DNA of 64,000 nucleotides, taken from contig CM077115.1 of assembly GCA_039619475.1 (NCBI GenBank), positions 417,826,557 to 417,890,556 of the forward strand, read 5' to 3'. The notes under the pieces were generated by a model, which was not told where the DNA came from, did no database searches, and was given only the letters and a program-made list of their open reading frames with translations. The stretch is from Icerya purchasi. Lineage: Eukaryota > Arthropoda > Insecta > Hemiptera > Monophlebidae. The position numbers and the translations under genes are program-made. Numbering within the stretch: position 1 is the first letter of the stretch; every line of letters begins with the position of its first letter. Shown here in pieces: positions 49,709-62,364 of the stretch.

Positions 49709-50128
49709 CTTTTGGTGTTTTTACCGTGGAAATAAATGTTTTAATTTAATTGAATAAAAATGCACTAAAAAGTAAAAAATAATTACTCCCGATGAGAAAA
49801 TATATATATCAGAGTGATATAACACTTAAGTGGTGATATCGTAATTCTTATACAACATTAATTTTTTGGAGTTGGAATTAAATTCATGTTAGGAACAATT
49901 TAATGAACATTTAATGCAGTTTTTAATTATTCTTTTAATATGAATTTGATGCCAACTCCAAAAAATTAATGTTGTATAAGAATTACGATATCACCACTTA
50001 AGTGTTATATCACTCTGATATATATATTTTCTCATCGGGAGTAATTATTTTTTACTTTTTAGTGCATTTTTATTCAATTAAATTAAAACATTTTTTTCCA
50101 CGGTAAAAACACCAAAAGCTACATTTCC
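49709..50128. repeat. Fold-back element with arms of about 165 bp
   Basis: AAATGTAGCTTTTGGTGTTT at the left is mirrored by AAACACCAAAAGCTACATTT at the right, and the arms stay nearly perfect through AGTGATATAACACTTAAGTG to CCAAAAAATTAATG. The unique centre is about 85 bp. A long-arm MITE or fold-back transposon; no coding capacity. Confidence 0.85.
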
Positions 50129-50149
50129 ATGGTAATTTGTCAAATTTAT

Positions 50150-50458
50150 ACTCGTAGTATTTTAAGTCAAAAATCTAATCCGACGGTGAAAACAATCATG
50201 AATGAAAAGCATCCAAAAAGCTTCAATCTCCCGCATTATTAAGGATAACTCAAAAACTATCGGTCAGACCTTGATCAAATTTAAATGGGACCACATGACA
50301 AACACCACCTTTCAAATAAAAGAAGAATCATCAAAATCGGTTCATCTAGAAGAAAGTTCTATGGTAACACACGTAAAAAAAATAAATAAATAAATAAAAA
50401 AAAAAAAAAATACAGTCGAATTGAATACCTCCTCCTTTTTTGAAGTCGGTTAAAAATT
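50150..50458 (+). mobile_element. 3' end of an RTE-like non-LTR retrotransposon
   Basis: AACTCAAAAACTATCGGTCA, ATCATCAAAATCGGTTCATC, GTCGAATTGAATACCTCCTC and the end TTTTGAAGTCGGTTAAAAA are familiar to me from the 3' ends of RTE-type LINEs in insects. Only the 3' untranslated part is present, with a TAAA-rich low-complexity run at about 50380-50410. The clade assignment is from memory. Confidence 0.55.
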
Positions 50459-50626
50459 GTAATAATTGTGTATTTTTAAAACATTTTTATGAATTTCTAT
50501 AAAGGTCGCTATTTGATTTTCTTTATGAAACAAGGTGTATTTCCCAAATCTACTGTCCACCGTATGAGATATCGCGTAATACTATATAATTTCCCTGCAC
50601 AAAATGTCTCGCTGGATCCGCTCCTG

Positions 50627-51914
50627 CGCTAGTAGATGCTAATGTTTTCGGTACTTGTAGCATTTTAATAATCGTTATGCAGTAGCGAAGAATTCAAAAA
50701 TTTCGGAACATGGCTAGAGATAGGCTCTGTTCTGTGTGCACGCAGCTGGCTAGTGCTATAAACTATTACATTATAATACGCTATTTGATAAATTTCCCAA
50801 GCTGTATTATAACGCGCCAGATCAAATAAGGATGAAAAGAAAAACCAAACGCTCTGCTGAGTGTCTGTTAATTGACCTTTCAGCGACGTGAGCTGTTACC
50901 GTAAAATGCTTCGAACGCTCGTAAATTACGGATTTTTGCCTTGTATTCTGCCTGTTCATTATTCACCACGAGGCAGCTCTCGTCGGAGTTAATCCCGCAC
51001 CTGTCAGGAACGAAATTTTTCTTTAAATTTAGAAATAAACGAGGCGGTAATGAAATGTTTCTTTTTTTTCTTTCCCCATTTTAGCATTTAACGGTATTTT
51101 AAAATTTCTCAGTAATAAACGGCGAGGCTAGTTTAAAAATCTGGTACGAACAAGATTCTCATGAGTTGCAGTCGTTACGATATCGGTGCATCATGACGAC
51201 AGTTAAACGTGAAAAGGCTTTTTCTTTTTGTTTTTCCCCCTCATCGCCCGCATTGTTTCGACTTAAGTATTACTCGGATTTCGAAAATATCTCTCAAATC
51301 GATGTAATTTTAGTACGCTTAAAGCCCGCAGTAGAATCCTCAAAGTGCAATTTTCAAACCTCTTTCAGATTTTTCAGAAATATTTGAGAACCTGTCTGGC
51401 AATCTCCACGAAGCTACTTTACCGGGCCGGTCAACATATATCGAAGTCAAAGAAGAGGGTTCAAGAAAAATCTGCATTTGTGTGACGGTTGCACTGTAAA
51501 AGCGTTGAATTTTCGGAACATAAATGTTGAATAATTCTACTAAACTTTTAATGAAAATTATCGCAAACAGAAGTAGCGGTTACGATATTGGCCTTTAAAG
51601 TATTTTTCGGACTACCGCCTTCGCTTATCGTTGATGATAAAAAGTTTTACAAGGCAACGCGGATAATAGTGTGAATGATAATGAAAAATGCTTCGAAATA
51701 CCGCGCTTTTGAATTTTTCTTATTATTAACAAGGGCCGACAGGATTACAACAGCTTGTAAAAATACCAGTCTGATAACGCGTGAAATTTTGGTGAATTTT
51801 TGTATATGAAAACTTTTTTAAAACGTTCATTTTATTCCTGAAAGGATAACGTTCTTATATTATTAATATTATTATCATTACAATCATTATTAATATCAAG
51901 TATTATAGCTATCG

Positions 51915-51946
<32 letters not shown>

Positions 51947-54900
51947 TAGGTTTTATTTATAATTTCCCCTCGTATTCAATTATTATATACATTACAGAAT
52001 CCACAGATGTTTTAAATGCTTCATTATTATTATTATTATTATTAATTGAAATCATTGTAATTTTATAGTAGTTTGAAAGGATAACCTTTCCCGCATAGCA
52101 TCTTTGTTTAATATACCTACATAGGTATTCTATTTGCGAGTGGTTTTAATATAGTTTAGAACATTTTTCAAAAATTCGTTGCAGATGATTTTTTTACCGC
52201 GTTACAATTTATGTATGTCCCGATTTACTCTATTATTGAATATTGTAGGGCACGATAGGAGTGTAGGGTGCTTAAATCACAAAGTATAATTTGATGAGTT
52301 TAAGAAACGTTAATGGGTTTTGGGAAGCTTTGTGGAAGTTGGAAAGAATATTTTGCAGCGTAAGGGGTTGGTCGAGAGTTGTTTTCTATTAGAATTAGAT
52401 TGCGGGGAGCTTATAAGGAAGTAATTTACAATGATAGAAACATTACAAACAAATGTCGGCGAATTGATCATTTTTGAGGAGGTAATTATGCGAAATTTTA
52501 GTGTGACCCAGACGCAGACGAGAGAGCACGACTTCTTCTTTTTTGTTTTATCACCGATAATCGATGACGTTACTTCGAATGAACGTATAAATATAATGAT
52601 AAATAAATTAAGGAAAAAATTCTGTATAAAATATTTCGATGTCTTGCATTATGCCAACCATAAACATGTTAAAAAAATGATAACAAATGGGCTACTTACG
52701 GAATAAATGTTTAAAAATTTGTATTAGACAAAATTATCAAACAATTTCGAAATTCTTCGAGGAAGAAGAAGAAGAAGAGAACAAAATACTTAATACTCAC
52801 CCCAAACGTGACACTTTTATATTAATCAATAATAAAATATCTCAAAAAAAGGAATGTCATAGTTTACGTAACACTACGCGGTACCGATATAAAAAGAGAA
52901 TTCTAACAAACGTGACCGCAAAGAATAATTTTATTAAAATTAATTAATAATATGTGCCTCTGCAAAAATCCTTACTAGATTTAAAATATTAAAAGTGTTG
53001 TTACTGGAAATAAAATTAATAACAACCCGAGGTGCATTCTATATGACGTATGTACAGGAGTGAGCACGTGAATGTAATACATGTATATAAGAATAACTCT
53101 AAGGTAGTAGTATATAGTAAATATTTACAGAGAATTAAATATCTAGGAATAATAATATACTATGTAAACAACAAACACGAGTATATATAAATATATACAT
53201 AACGGTAGAAAAATTATGACAGGACATAAAAATGAAGTTTGCACCATTCATCAAATGGATATTAATACACGCTGATTATTTAAAACTAAGGTAATGACGG
53301 GGGGGGGGGACGAATGAAGTAAAAAATGGGAAAAATTTATCAAGCAGGCCCTCTTCAAATAAAATCGTGATCTTTGACAAATCCGTACAATTATTAATCT
53401 GTTTATTAAATTTAAAAAAAAAAAAAACAATTATTTAAAATCCTAATTAACACTTTTTTTTGAAATGAATAATATACCTTTTTTTTTTTTTTAATTTACT
53501 TATTTATTTTTTTTAAATTTCAATATAATTTTATAGATATTTTAAAACCGAAATTATTAAACGAATTTATACCAATGAAATTGTGTAGTTACGCGTTCTA
53601 CAATTTTATATATTACTCATATTTTCCGAAGCGGAAACATTTCAAAACGACAAATGAAAACAAACCAGTCCGATGAGTATATAAGCCACAAATGACGAGA
53701 TGCCTACAGTATGAAATATTCAAGCCTAAAAATTATCGGGAACTTTGATTAATTTTTTTCTTTTCCCGAACTTAATAATAATGATAATAATTCAGAGAGA
53801 ATGTACGATACACATCATTTTTACACGATGATGATGCTGCCCAAATGTGCGTAAATTACTAATCGCGATATGTTTACACCGAATAAGCTGTTTTCACCGA
53901 TGATAATTCCCGCTGATACAAGTATCTAAACAATTAGCCTTATATGAGGACAGCTGTTGCGAAATGTAGCGGCTAGCAGAGTTGATCATTTTGTAATTAT
54001 AATTGCGGGGTTATACACAAACCAAAATTAAACATAATCGCTCTTTCGAAAAGATTACAAAACTGATTGCGACCAACCAATCAGGAGTTATTGACGATAA
54101 TTTTCGTAATTGCAATAATCAGGGTTTTGTTAAAATTACAAATTTGTACGATCGCACGTAAATACGAGATAACTTTTAAAATATTTCAATATGGCTTTAT
54201 TTCCTCTTTTTTCGTTTTGTTTCTTATTCGTTCACACGCATATTTCTGTCCAGTAATTTCCACACCATCGAAAGATTAAAACGTATCATCATTCGAGTAC
54301 TTTTAAATATTAATTACCGGATCTGATTAATCCCGATAACTCCCTACCCATTACTACTACGCGGTAATATTACGCCCAACTCCCATGGACTCCCGCAGAG
54401 GAAACCCAGCGTGGGCCACTGTCTGGCCCGCCGCGAGAATTTGAAAAGGAAAAAAAGTGAAAAATCAGTTCCATTTGGTAATGAAATCATCGGTGCAGTG
54501 TAGAAATTTCTAGGAAATTCGCCTTCTTTTTTTATGATTTTCTTATAAAATAGAAAACGCGAGTGCCGATTTTCGGTAGAAATAAAAGTCTTCGTAATTT
54601 CGCGTGTCCGACACCATTGATGAATTTTTAATATTTCATAAATTTCTCTTGAATAATTAATGTCGAATGAAATAATTAATTGCCCAGTTTTAATAGTGAA
54701 CTGCTTTCTACGTAGCCAAAATGTGTCTTCGTTAATCTTGCTCTAGCTGAGGAAAAATCCCGCGTGCCACTCACTTTTGATCGGCTCCTAATAAATACTA
54801 AAATTAGGTTGACAGAAGAACGATCGATGAAAATCGAAAAAAATCCCTCGCGCTTTTGATCACAAAAAATTCACCCGCTGCCAACTGCCCTTACCGTTCG

Positions 54901-57900
54901 CGTAAATAGTTCATGCCGTTCATTCACCAGAAGAGATCGTAGATGTTTCTCTTCATAGATCGAATTTAGATCGTACGTATTCTGTACTTGCTTTGTACCG
55001 TTTCGGAGGTAGGTTCTTCAAAGAATTCTCATTTCGAGAACCGAATGGTTTGGTACGGCCTCTTTCTCGGAGAGTCCTAAGACGGAAACGCGGGAGATTG
55101 TAGTGCAGAACTGAATTTTGCTTCTGTTATGTGTAAGATCCTGGCCGCTGTTTGTTTTTCGGTAGTTTTTAGATGTAAATTTCGAAATTTTCTTCTTAGA
55201 TTACGCATAATAATTAAGCATCTTGGTCTACTTTTTTCACTCCGTAAAATACCACCACCTCTTTCGTCAGACTCATCGAAACGGCCTTACCCTTGGGGTT
55301 GCCCGGAGTCTAATTAGCGCGGTATTATTTACTTTGCCGAACGACGATCTATTCAAGATTGCATATTAAGCTGTCGGTGATACAAATATCGTGTGGGGGC
55401 TGGCTAATCTAATTGACGCGCAGAGCTTACTACGTTGGACTCTTGACGTTCCTTTCAATGGAGTCGTATAGCACACGTTGTTGATCTGTCACACATTCAA
55501 CGATAAAAGGGCTAGGTACGATCGCGATAATATAATTGTGCCGGGGCATTGTATTGTAAAACGGTATTTGGCCGCCGACTCTCCAACAGGATTCTGGAAT
55601 AATATACATATCGGCGACGTGTAAAGGGCTACTTTGTGCGATGGGGCGATATATTGTAGGGAGTTGCGTTGTTGCATGGCACATTCGTGTCTGCCGTACA
55701 CGTTCTGGTGAAGATAGTGGAGTGCTGCCACCAGGCGACACGAACAAAAACCATATACAAATATAATAACGACAGTCTGGTGAAAAGGATACATCGCAAT
55801 TGAAAAGACCGGCCCTACAGCCCCTGTTTATTCGGCAAAGAAAGCATTGATAAATGACTTAATTCCGAAGAATCCTTTTACCACGCGATACAATCCTCCC
55901 GCATCATCGATAACCGAACCACGATACACCTCTAAAGTAACTCAATCTCGAGGCAATATATAGACACGTATACACACATATAATAAGATAGCTCGGGGTA
56001 TGTACGGTTTTGATGATGTTACTGTTCGAATTTTCACAGACTGATTAAGATGCGCTATGATAAAGAATTTCATTATCGGGAAGATTTTCTACCGTGATGG
56101 TAAAATATAATGTTTATATCTGGCGGTTCTCTAAACGTAATTTTACGAGAACGATGTAATTTTACACGGGAGGGGAAAAAAAATAATATCGCTGCCTTTT
56201 TTAAATAATGTTCCAAATGTTTTTTAAGTTTTTTAAAAATTGAATTTGGATTACCGACGACCGCCGTGTATATCTATGTTTGTTGAGGCAGAATGGTGAG
56301 GAATTCTCAGTGAAAGATACATTGGATTCAGATGAGGTTTCGATAAACACGACACAAATTGTTCGCGGAGAATGGATGAAAAATTTTTCGAAATAAAAAT
56401 TAATAAAATCAAAAAGATTTTCATTCGCAATTTGCTTCTTCGCTTGCAGAGACCGTTTTTGGAGAAATTCACAAAAGCTGTTAAACGTTGTCCAACTGTA
56501 TTTTTTGGGTTTCCCCCGATTTTCCTCAGTAAAAAGGCTTACAGAAACTTTTTTCATCTTACCGGCTCCGGGGAAAAATTAAACGGCCTTAAAACTCCGT
56601 ATTGCAGTAACGTCTATACGAAATCTGAACTAGTTTTGCTAACTAACCTCTATTAATTTGTCGTTTCGATTATTAGCCATCAAATCGCAGTCCAGTTTGC
56701 AAATATCACATACCGTAGCAGAGACATTCAGGTGAAAAAGGCCGCTCTGACTTCAACGTGATACATTACGAACTTGAACTTACCTACCGCGTGTGTCGAT
56801 TAACTGTAAAAAAAAGTATCGAACTCCTCGAATAATCGCAAAAAGCGAAATTTCTCATATCGATATATTTCATTCGCACTCTCATCAAGCCGTTGTTGGG
56901 CTTAGTATATTGCGAATCCTAACAAACCAGTGACAGTCTGCTAAAACGAGACTCGCTTTACCCCCTTTTTTTTTTTTGCTTTCAAAGTGTTGATAAAACG
57001 ATGTTGCATATGCAACGAATTTATGAGGCGGAATGGTAGCTGTGCAGAACGATATTCGCATACGACAGGCTATTGAAACGAAATGGTTCGAATTATGGGA
57101 AGAAGAAAATGTTTAAACCAGCTCTAACGCGACGCAGAGAACGTTCCGTAAAGTTATACTAGGTGTCGTCGGCACCTTCTAAGAAAACTCGATGTTCACG
57201 TCGCTATCTGTTTAACAGTAGTTAATCGATTTTAACGCGTATAATTTTATTTCTGACTTAACGGCCTTCTCGTCGTACTGTCTCGCAATCGCTTTATCAT
57301 TAATAATAGCGCTTTTCGGTGTGTAAATTAATTATAAATTACAAATTACAAATTAATTTTTCGCAGTCGCGTCCGACTTCGATTGATAACAGAGCTTGAC
57401 AAACATCTCAATAATTTTTTGCAACTTTCTCAACGAAAAGTGATAAAAATTAATAAGTCTGGCACGCAACACAATCGATATCATTCGGAATAACGATTTT
57501 TGTGTTTCGCCGCCAGCTTCCAATGCATTTTATTACATTTGCAATATTTATTGCGCTGCGGATTAATTTATTGTGGCGCGAAGAACAACTCAATCTGAAT
57601 TCGTGATGACCTGATAATTTTTTTGCCGATGTACTATTTCAGAAAGACTGATGAGCACTTTAAAAAAAAAACACTTTCGAATCCTTCACTGCGTCCTACA
57701 TGCAGACAATGTTGTTACATCTGTAGGCCCTTCTTCTTCATTCTTCGTTTAGTCTGCTCTTTCTTTCTCCTCTAATACGTTATTCTGTCAATGGAAACAC
57801 TTGCCGTACTATAATGTATAAAATGCTTCTCTTTTCCACTAGGCTCAGGTTCTAACATTGAAATGCTTGAAATGAGTGATTAATGATTAGCCAGTGATCA

Positions 57901-58167
57901 TGCTTAATTTCGCAAAAATTGATATTAATAAACGATAAAAAGGTACACCACGATTTGTAGCGTCTGACTATTTCCTCCCAAAAAGTTTAATCGCTACATT
58001 TGTTAAATATTTTTCATCTGCAGCTGGATAGGTTTTTTTAACGCCACCAAATAATCACCTTAGTTTATAAAGAAATTTTTAAATTTCGACATAAAATGTT
58101 ATAGTTAACATACATATGACGTGGAATGAATACAGGCGCGCTTATGTAAAATATATATCCTTTTCGT
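50627..58167. other. Host non-coding DNA, no gene recognised
   Basis: Contains ATT tracts (51917-51948, 52022-52043), a G run at 53299-53308, a GC-richer patch at 54340-54435 and another at 55380-55760 with overlapping minus-strand frames of about 100 codons. Frames at 52431-52706 and 52687-52947 overlap and are Lys/Asn/Ile-rich with no motif I know. I cannot support any as a gene. Confidence 0.5.
51917..51948. repeat. ATT microsatellite
   Basis: About ten ATT units. Confidence 0.9.
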
Positions 58168-58500
58168 CACCGGTAGCGAGGTCGTCGCCAGACGATGAAC
58201 GGGTAGGGGGGGTAAGATGATAGAAAGAGAATATGAGTTATAGAAAAAATAAGAATTTAGAAGTTATAAAAACTTAATATTTTATTAAACAAGAATAAAA
58301 TCTTAATTAAAACATAATTTTCGTGTATTTGTGGCAAATTGTTCTACTACTTTATTATAAAAATCAAATTGTGCATGATTATGCGCCTATGAATACTCAT
58401 CATGGCCAGTTGATTAAAAAGTTCTGAAGCTCCAGGGGGGGAAACGGCCGTCCCCAGCCCTCCTTTGACGACGCCTATGGCCGGTAGTATTTGAATACGT
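58168..58500. mobile_element. G-run MITE family, copy 2
   Basis: Left end AGCGAGGTCGTCGCCAGACG then a G run; right end a G run, then CCTTTGACGACGCCTATGG, whose reverse complement carries GGCGTCGTC, giving imperfect inverted termini. The interior is shared with 45790-46085. Confidence 0.7.
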
Positions 58501-58869
58501 TCAGGCTTATTTTTGTCCGCCACATAACACTTGATAATTCTGATTTTCTTCGCTTTTGGCGTACCATTAATTTTTATTTTTCTGTAATTTAACGCGTTAA
58601 TCTGATAGCAAATCTGTTTGTGTTGTATAAAAAACCAAAAAAAAAGCGAGATTAATACATTAACTAAACTAATAAAAACAAAAAGTATTTAAATCCAATC
58701 TTCTGGTGTAGCTTCTCATTGGCAGTTATCAGAAGAACATAAAAAAAGTTACAAGAAAATTTAATTAAAATCTTAAAATTTCTTTATATATATACCTATA
58801 TATATGTATATGTATATATGATGTATATATACATATATATCATAGTGTGTTGTATGTATTATTACTGAA

Positions 58870-59105
58870 CATCCCTTGGAGCCTTGAAACTTTTTAATCA
58901 ACTGGCCATGATAAGTATTCATAGGCGCGTAATCACGAACAATTTGTCAGAAGCCCACGAAAATTATGTTTTAATTAAGATTTTATTCTTGTTTAATAAA
59001 ATATTAAGTTTTTATAACTTCTAAATTTAATTTTTTTTATAACTCATATCCTCTTTCTATCATCTTGCCCCCCCCTGGCGGCTGTCAATCGGCTGGCGAC
59101 ACCCT
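58870..59105. mobile_element. G-run MITE family, copy 3, inverted relative to copy 2
   Basis: Reverse complement of most of copy 2: TTTTAATCAACTGGCCATGA, TTATGTTTTAATTAAGATTT, ATAACTCATATCCTCTTTCT and a C run followed by GGCTGGCGACACC. The end at 58870 appears shortened. Copies 2 and 3 form an inverted pair around a 370-base centre containing a TATA-rich stretch (58785-58840). Confidence 0.65.
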
Positions 59106-62100
59106 TGTTACTGAATATATTCTACATATATTCTACTGATAAAATTAATTATTATAATGTGTACACAATAATTGTTGAATTGAGTCATTCTGAGCTTTTA
59201 CGCATTTGCTTTTGCAATGTTTCATCATTTGACAATTATAAATCATAGAACAAAATTATTTATTTTTTGGTACATCAAAAATAATTATTAGGGAGAAAAT
59301 TATTTTTAAAAAAAAACAAAAAAAACTGTAATGTATTAGATTACGGATACTATGCGAGTAGAATGTACCGTTTAAACACATAGGCGAGCGTATTGTATTG
59401 TTGTAGTAAGTATCTCTTTATATTGTCTTTTATTTCTTTCCAGTAATATGTACTGTAATGTAGAATGCCAGTGCAATTTTTAATATGTAATTTTTTTTTT
59501 TCATTATATATGTCAGCATACATTTTTTAAAAATACAAATAGAAAAAAGTTTGGTTACGAATGTAAATATTAAAAACTTGCGTATAATTTTCACTTTAAA
59601 ACGTATCGTTAATATAGTACTTAAATGTAATTTTCATTCAAATATATATATATACATATATATATCTAATATATTTTTATTAAAACATGTATAATATATG
59701 TTTATTAAAACATATACAATATATGTTTATTAGCAAAATGATAACAAAATATACATATACATGTTTAAGTTTGTAAACGATATGTTGGGAATTTTAGGAA
59801 AACCGGTAAATATTGTTTTTAATTTCGTCGTTTACATGATAAATATAACTTTATTAAAATGCGCAAAAGTTATACAATTAGCGAGAAACTACAATGGAAT
59901 CCGCGCCGCCGTTTGAACATATTTAATTCTGTACTACAATTTAGAATTAGCGTTAAACACATACATATGTAACACTTAGCGTTAAAGTGTCTGAACTAAA
60001 CGTTTTACGCGTTGTCTGTTAAGATCCGCAGCAGTAATCCAATTATTATGTGATCTTAAAGCGGTTACACTTTCCAGCTGATATTTATTGAAGTTGTATA
60101 TATATTTCTGTATGTGTTCGAAATTTGTTTAGAATCGTATCGATGAACAATTTTAACTCTAATGAAAAGTAACGTCGCTTCACACCATTATAGATAAGTA
60201 TACGAGCCTTAAAATTTCGATTACATATCAGCGGCACACGTTAATATTATTGTTTTCATTCATTCTTATATGTGTATATATATATATATATATTTTTTTT
60301 TTTTTTGTCCGATTAAAATAAAATTTACAACTTTTTTAATATAAAATTACTTTTCTAAGTTATACTACGCACTATTGAAAATTACTGAACTAAACTCTAA
60401 AAAGTCTAATGTAATCGTTTGAAACATTTTGTGTAGTTTTAACGCGTTTTGTTTTTCGATTGTGTGTATGGAAATTTTAATCGCATACCGTTTTAATGCA
60501 TTTCCTGACAATTGTGAGCTTATATTGCGCATTTTACATATTTGTTGTTAGCATCACTTGAACAAAAAAAGGAAAAGATTTATATTGTCATGGAATGAAA
60601 AAACGCCATTCATAAACCGTGATAAATGAACTAAAAGTGGGAACTTATAAATGAACAATAGTATGACACCGTCGTGTGCCTCTAATCATAATTTTAAAGA
60701 TATCCGTACGCAACCAGTGTAATGTAAAATTAGTACGCATGGTGGTAGAACTTTTTACGAATGTCTTAATATTTGTACTACGTCTGAAGTTGACATCTTC
60801 AAGAAGTTGGAAAATTTTATCTTTAAATTACTGATGGTATCTGAATAAATATGAATTATATTAATCGGAGATGATGCGACACTTACTTTCGCATAGTAAA
60901 TTTGTTATTTCGTTTTATTCGTTGTTTTTTTTTTTTTTTTATTACGAATAAGGGGAAAGTTTATTGAGAATTTTAGATAGGAAATATGATATAAGGTAAA
61001 CGAACTAATTTATTTTATAACGAGCTCGATTATACGAATATTTTTGAATCGGCTCAATAAATATAAATGATAAATCGAAAGTTCACACTAATAGATAATA
61101 CAGAATTTTTTTATCGTACATTGCGTAATATTTCGAAATTTTTTTGAAAGCTCTCCGTTAGGTAGTGTGAGTAAATTAGCGTAGTTAATCTGTGTATATG
61201 TTTTCTCAAGACCCGTAGTAAGGAGGATACGATAAAGTTTTTAATAAGGATAATTTCAAAATAGGAACGATTAACATGAAAAAGATGGGAAAGTTTTGCC
61301 AAAATCTTCTTCAAAAACTAATAGAAACATTCACAACGCATGTTAAAACTTTATGAGCGCATTGGAACCCCTTCTATAATAATAACTATGATGTTGGAAT
61401 TAGAGTATTTCGTTCTTAATGCCCCAAGTCTATATGTTATAAACCGATTGACTGAAAAACGAAAAAATAACTGCTTCATTTGCTATAATTTTTTGCGTTT
61501 TTTTTTTTAAAAATAAAAAAGTAATAACAACGCTGAAGTGTCAAGAGACACAAAAACGAAATACAACCAATTTGTATTCGGCAATATTTGACCACACAAA
61601 AACCCAATTAGTAGTAAAAATACGTAATGAGTTTTCACCGTGTATATTACTAAAATTAAATTTTTTTAGTAAAACTACGTCACTATTAAAACTAATATTT
61701 AACGTTTCGACTGCGATATTCATGAAATCAAATCGGTTGCTTCGTCTGACTTTGATTTTGAATTTTTCTTTTTTTCAATTACGGTCTGAGGAGAAAAAGA
61801 TATGTATAATTTACGAAATCAAAATCGGTTGAAACAATCGAGTTGATTTTGATTTCTGATCATCGCGCGTTAACGTGAAATTCTACTGAAAATTTAAGAT
61901 TTACAATTATTACCGTATTAATATAAATAAATAAATAAATAAATAATAGCCGGAATAAATAAAAACATTTAAATGTTTTGTTTTTTAATAATAATACGGA
62001 TCGTTGTTAAATTGATAAATTTTATATACATGTTTACGCTACGTTAACTATTTCAATTTATTCCCACGATTACGACTGTATGCGAAGCTGCTGGTCGGCA

Positions 62101-62126
62101 AATTTCTATTTTATATTTGTATCCTA
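59106..62126. other. Host non-coding DNA, no gene recognised
   Basis: Very AT-rich, with a 27-base tandem unit (TATTAAAACATGTATAATAT and its variants, about 59675-59735) and a TA tract near 60275. No convincing gene. Confidence 0.55.
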
Positions 62127-62364
62127 TACAAGGTGGTGCAAAAGTCTCGTTGCACATCACAAAGTTGATTACTGTTCACGAATTGTTTATTAGAAAAGAA
62201 TGGAACAAACGTTACAAGTTTTTTAAAAAGTCCTGACACGAGTTTCCTTTTTGTTACTTATCAGTGTATAACGCGTATAATAGACTACGTTTTTCACAGA
62301 CGCGCTAGTTTATATTACACAGCTCTTTGAAAATTATGCAACGACTTTTGCACCAGCCTGTGTA
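62127..62364. mobile_element. Degenerate mariner-type MITE
   Basis: Left end CAAGGTGGTGCAAAAGTC and, on the minus strand, right end CACAGGCTGGTGCAAAAGTC, each next to TA. GGT.GGTGCAAAAGT is typical of the irritans-like mariner termini I know. The 238 bp has no transposase frame. Confidence 0.75.

Larger units (their letters stand above)
49268..50626. mobile_element. Possible DNA transposon with CAGTGG/GGATCC ends enclosing nested repeats
   Basis: CAGTGGGGCGGATCCACGA at the left is matched at the right, on the minus strand, by CAGGAGCGGATCCAGCGAG. These could be terminal inverted repeats of a 1.36 kb element containing the fold-back and the RTE-like 3' end. No clean target duplication was found, so the relationship is tentative. 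Confidence 0.3.

Noticed and set aside
52431..52947. Two overlapping plus-strand frames of about 90 codons
   Set aside because: Lys/Asn/Ile-rich composition expected of AT-rich DNA and no family resemblance; possibly old transposon debris, but not supportable.
54365..54373. TAATATTAC, the nick-site nonamer of circular single-stranded DNA viruses
   Set aside because: A lone nine-base palindrome in AT-rich DNA with no convincing stem and no replication-initiator frame nearby; chance is sufficient.
56201..56557. 118-codon minus-strand open frame with two overlapping alternatives
   Set aside because: Three overlapping frames of similar length on both strands, no motif, no splice or promoter context.
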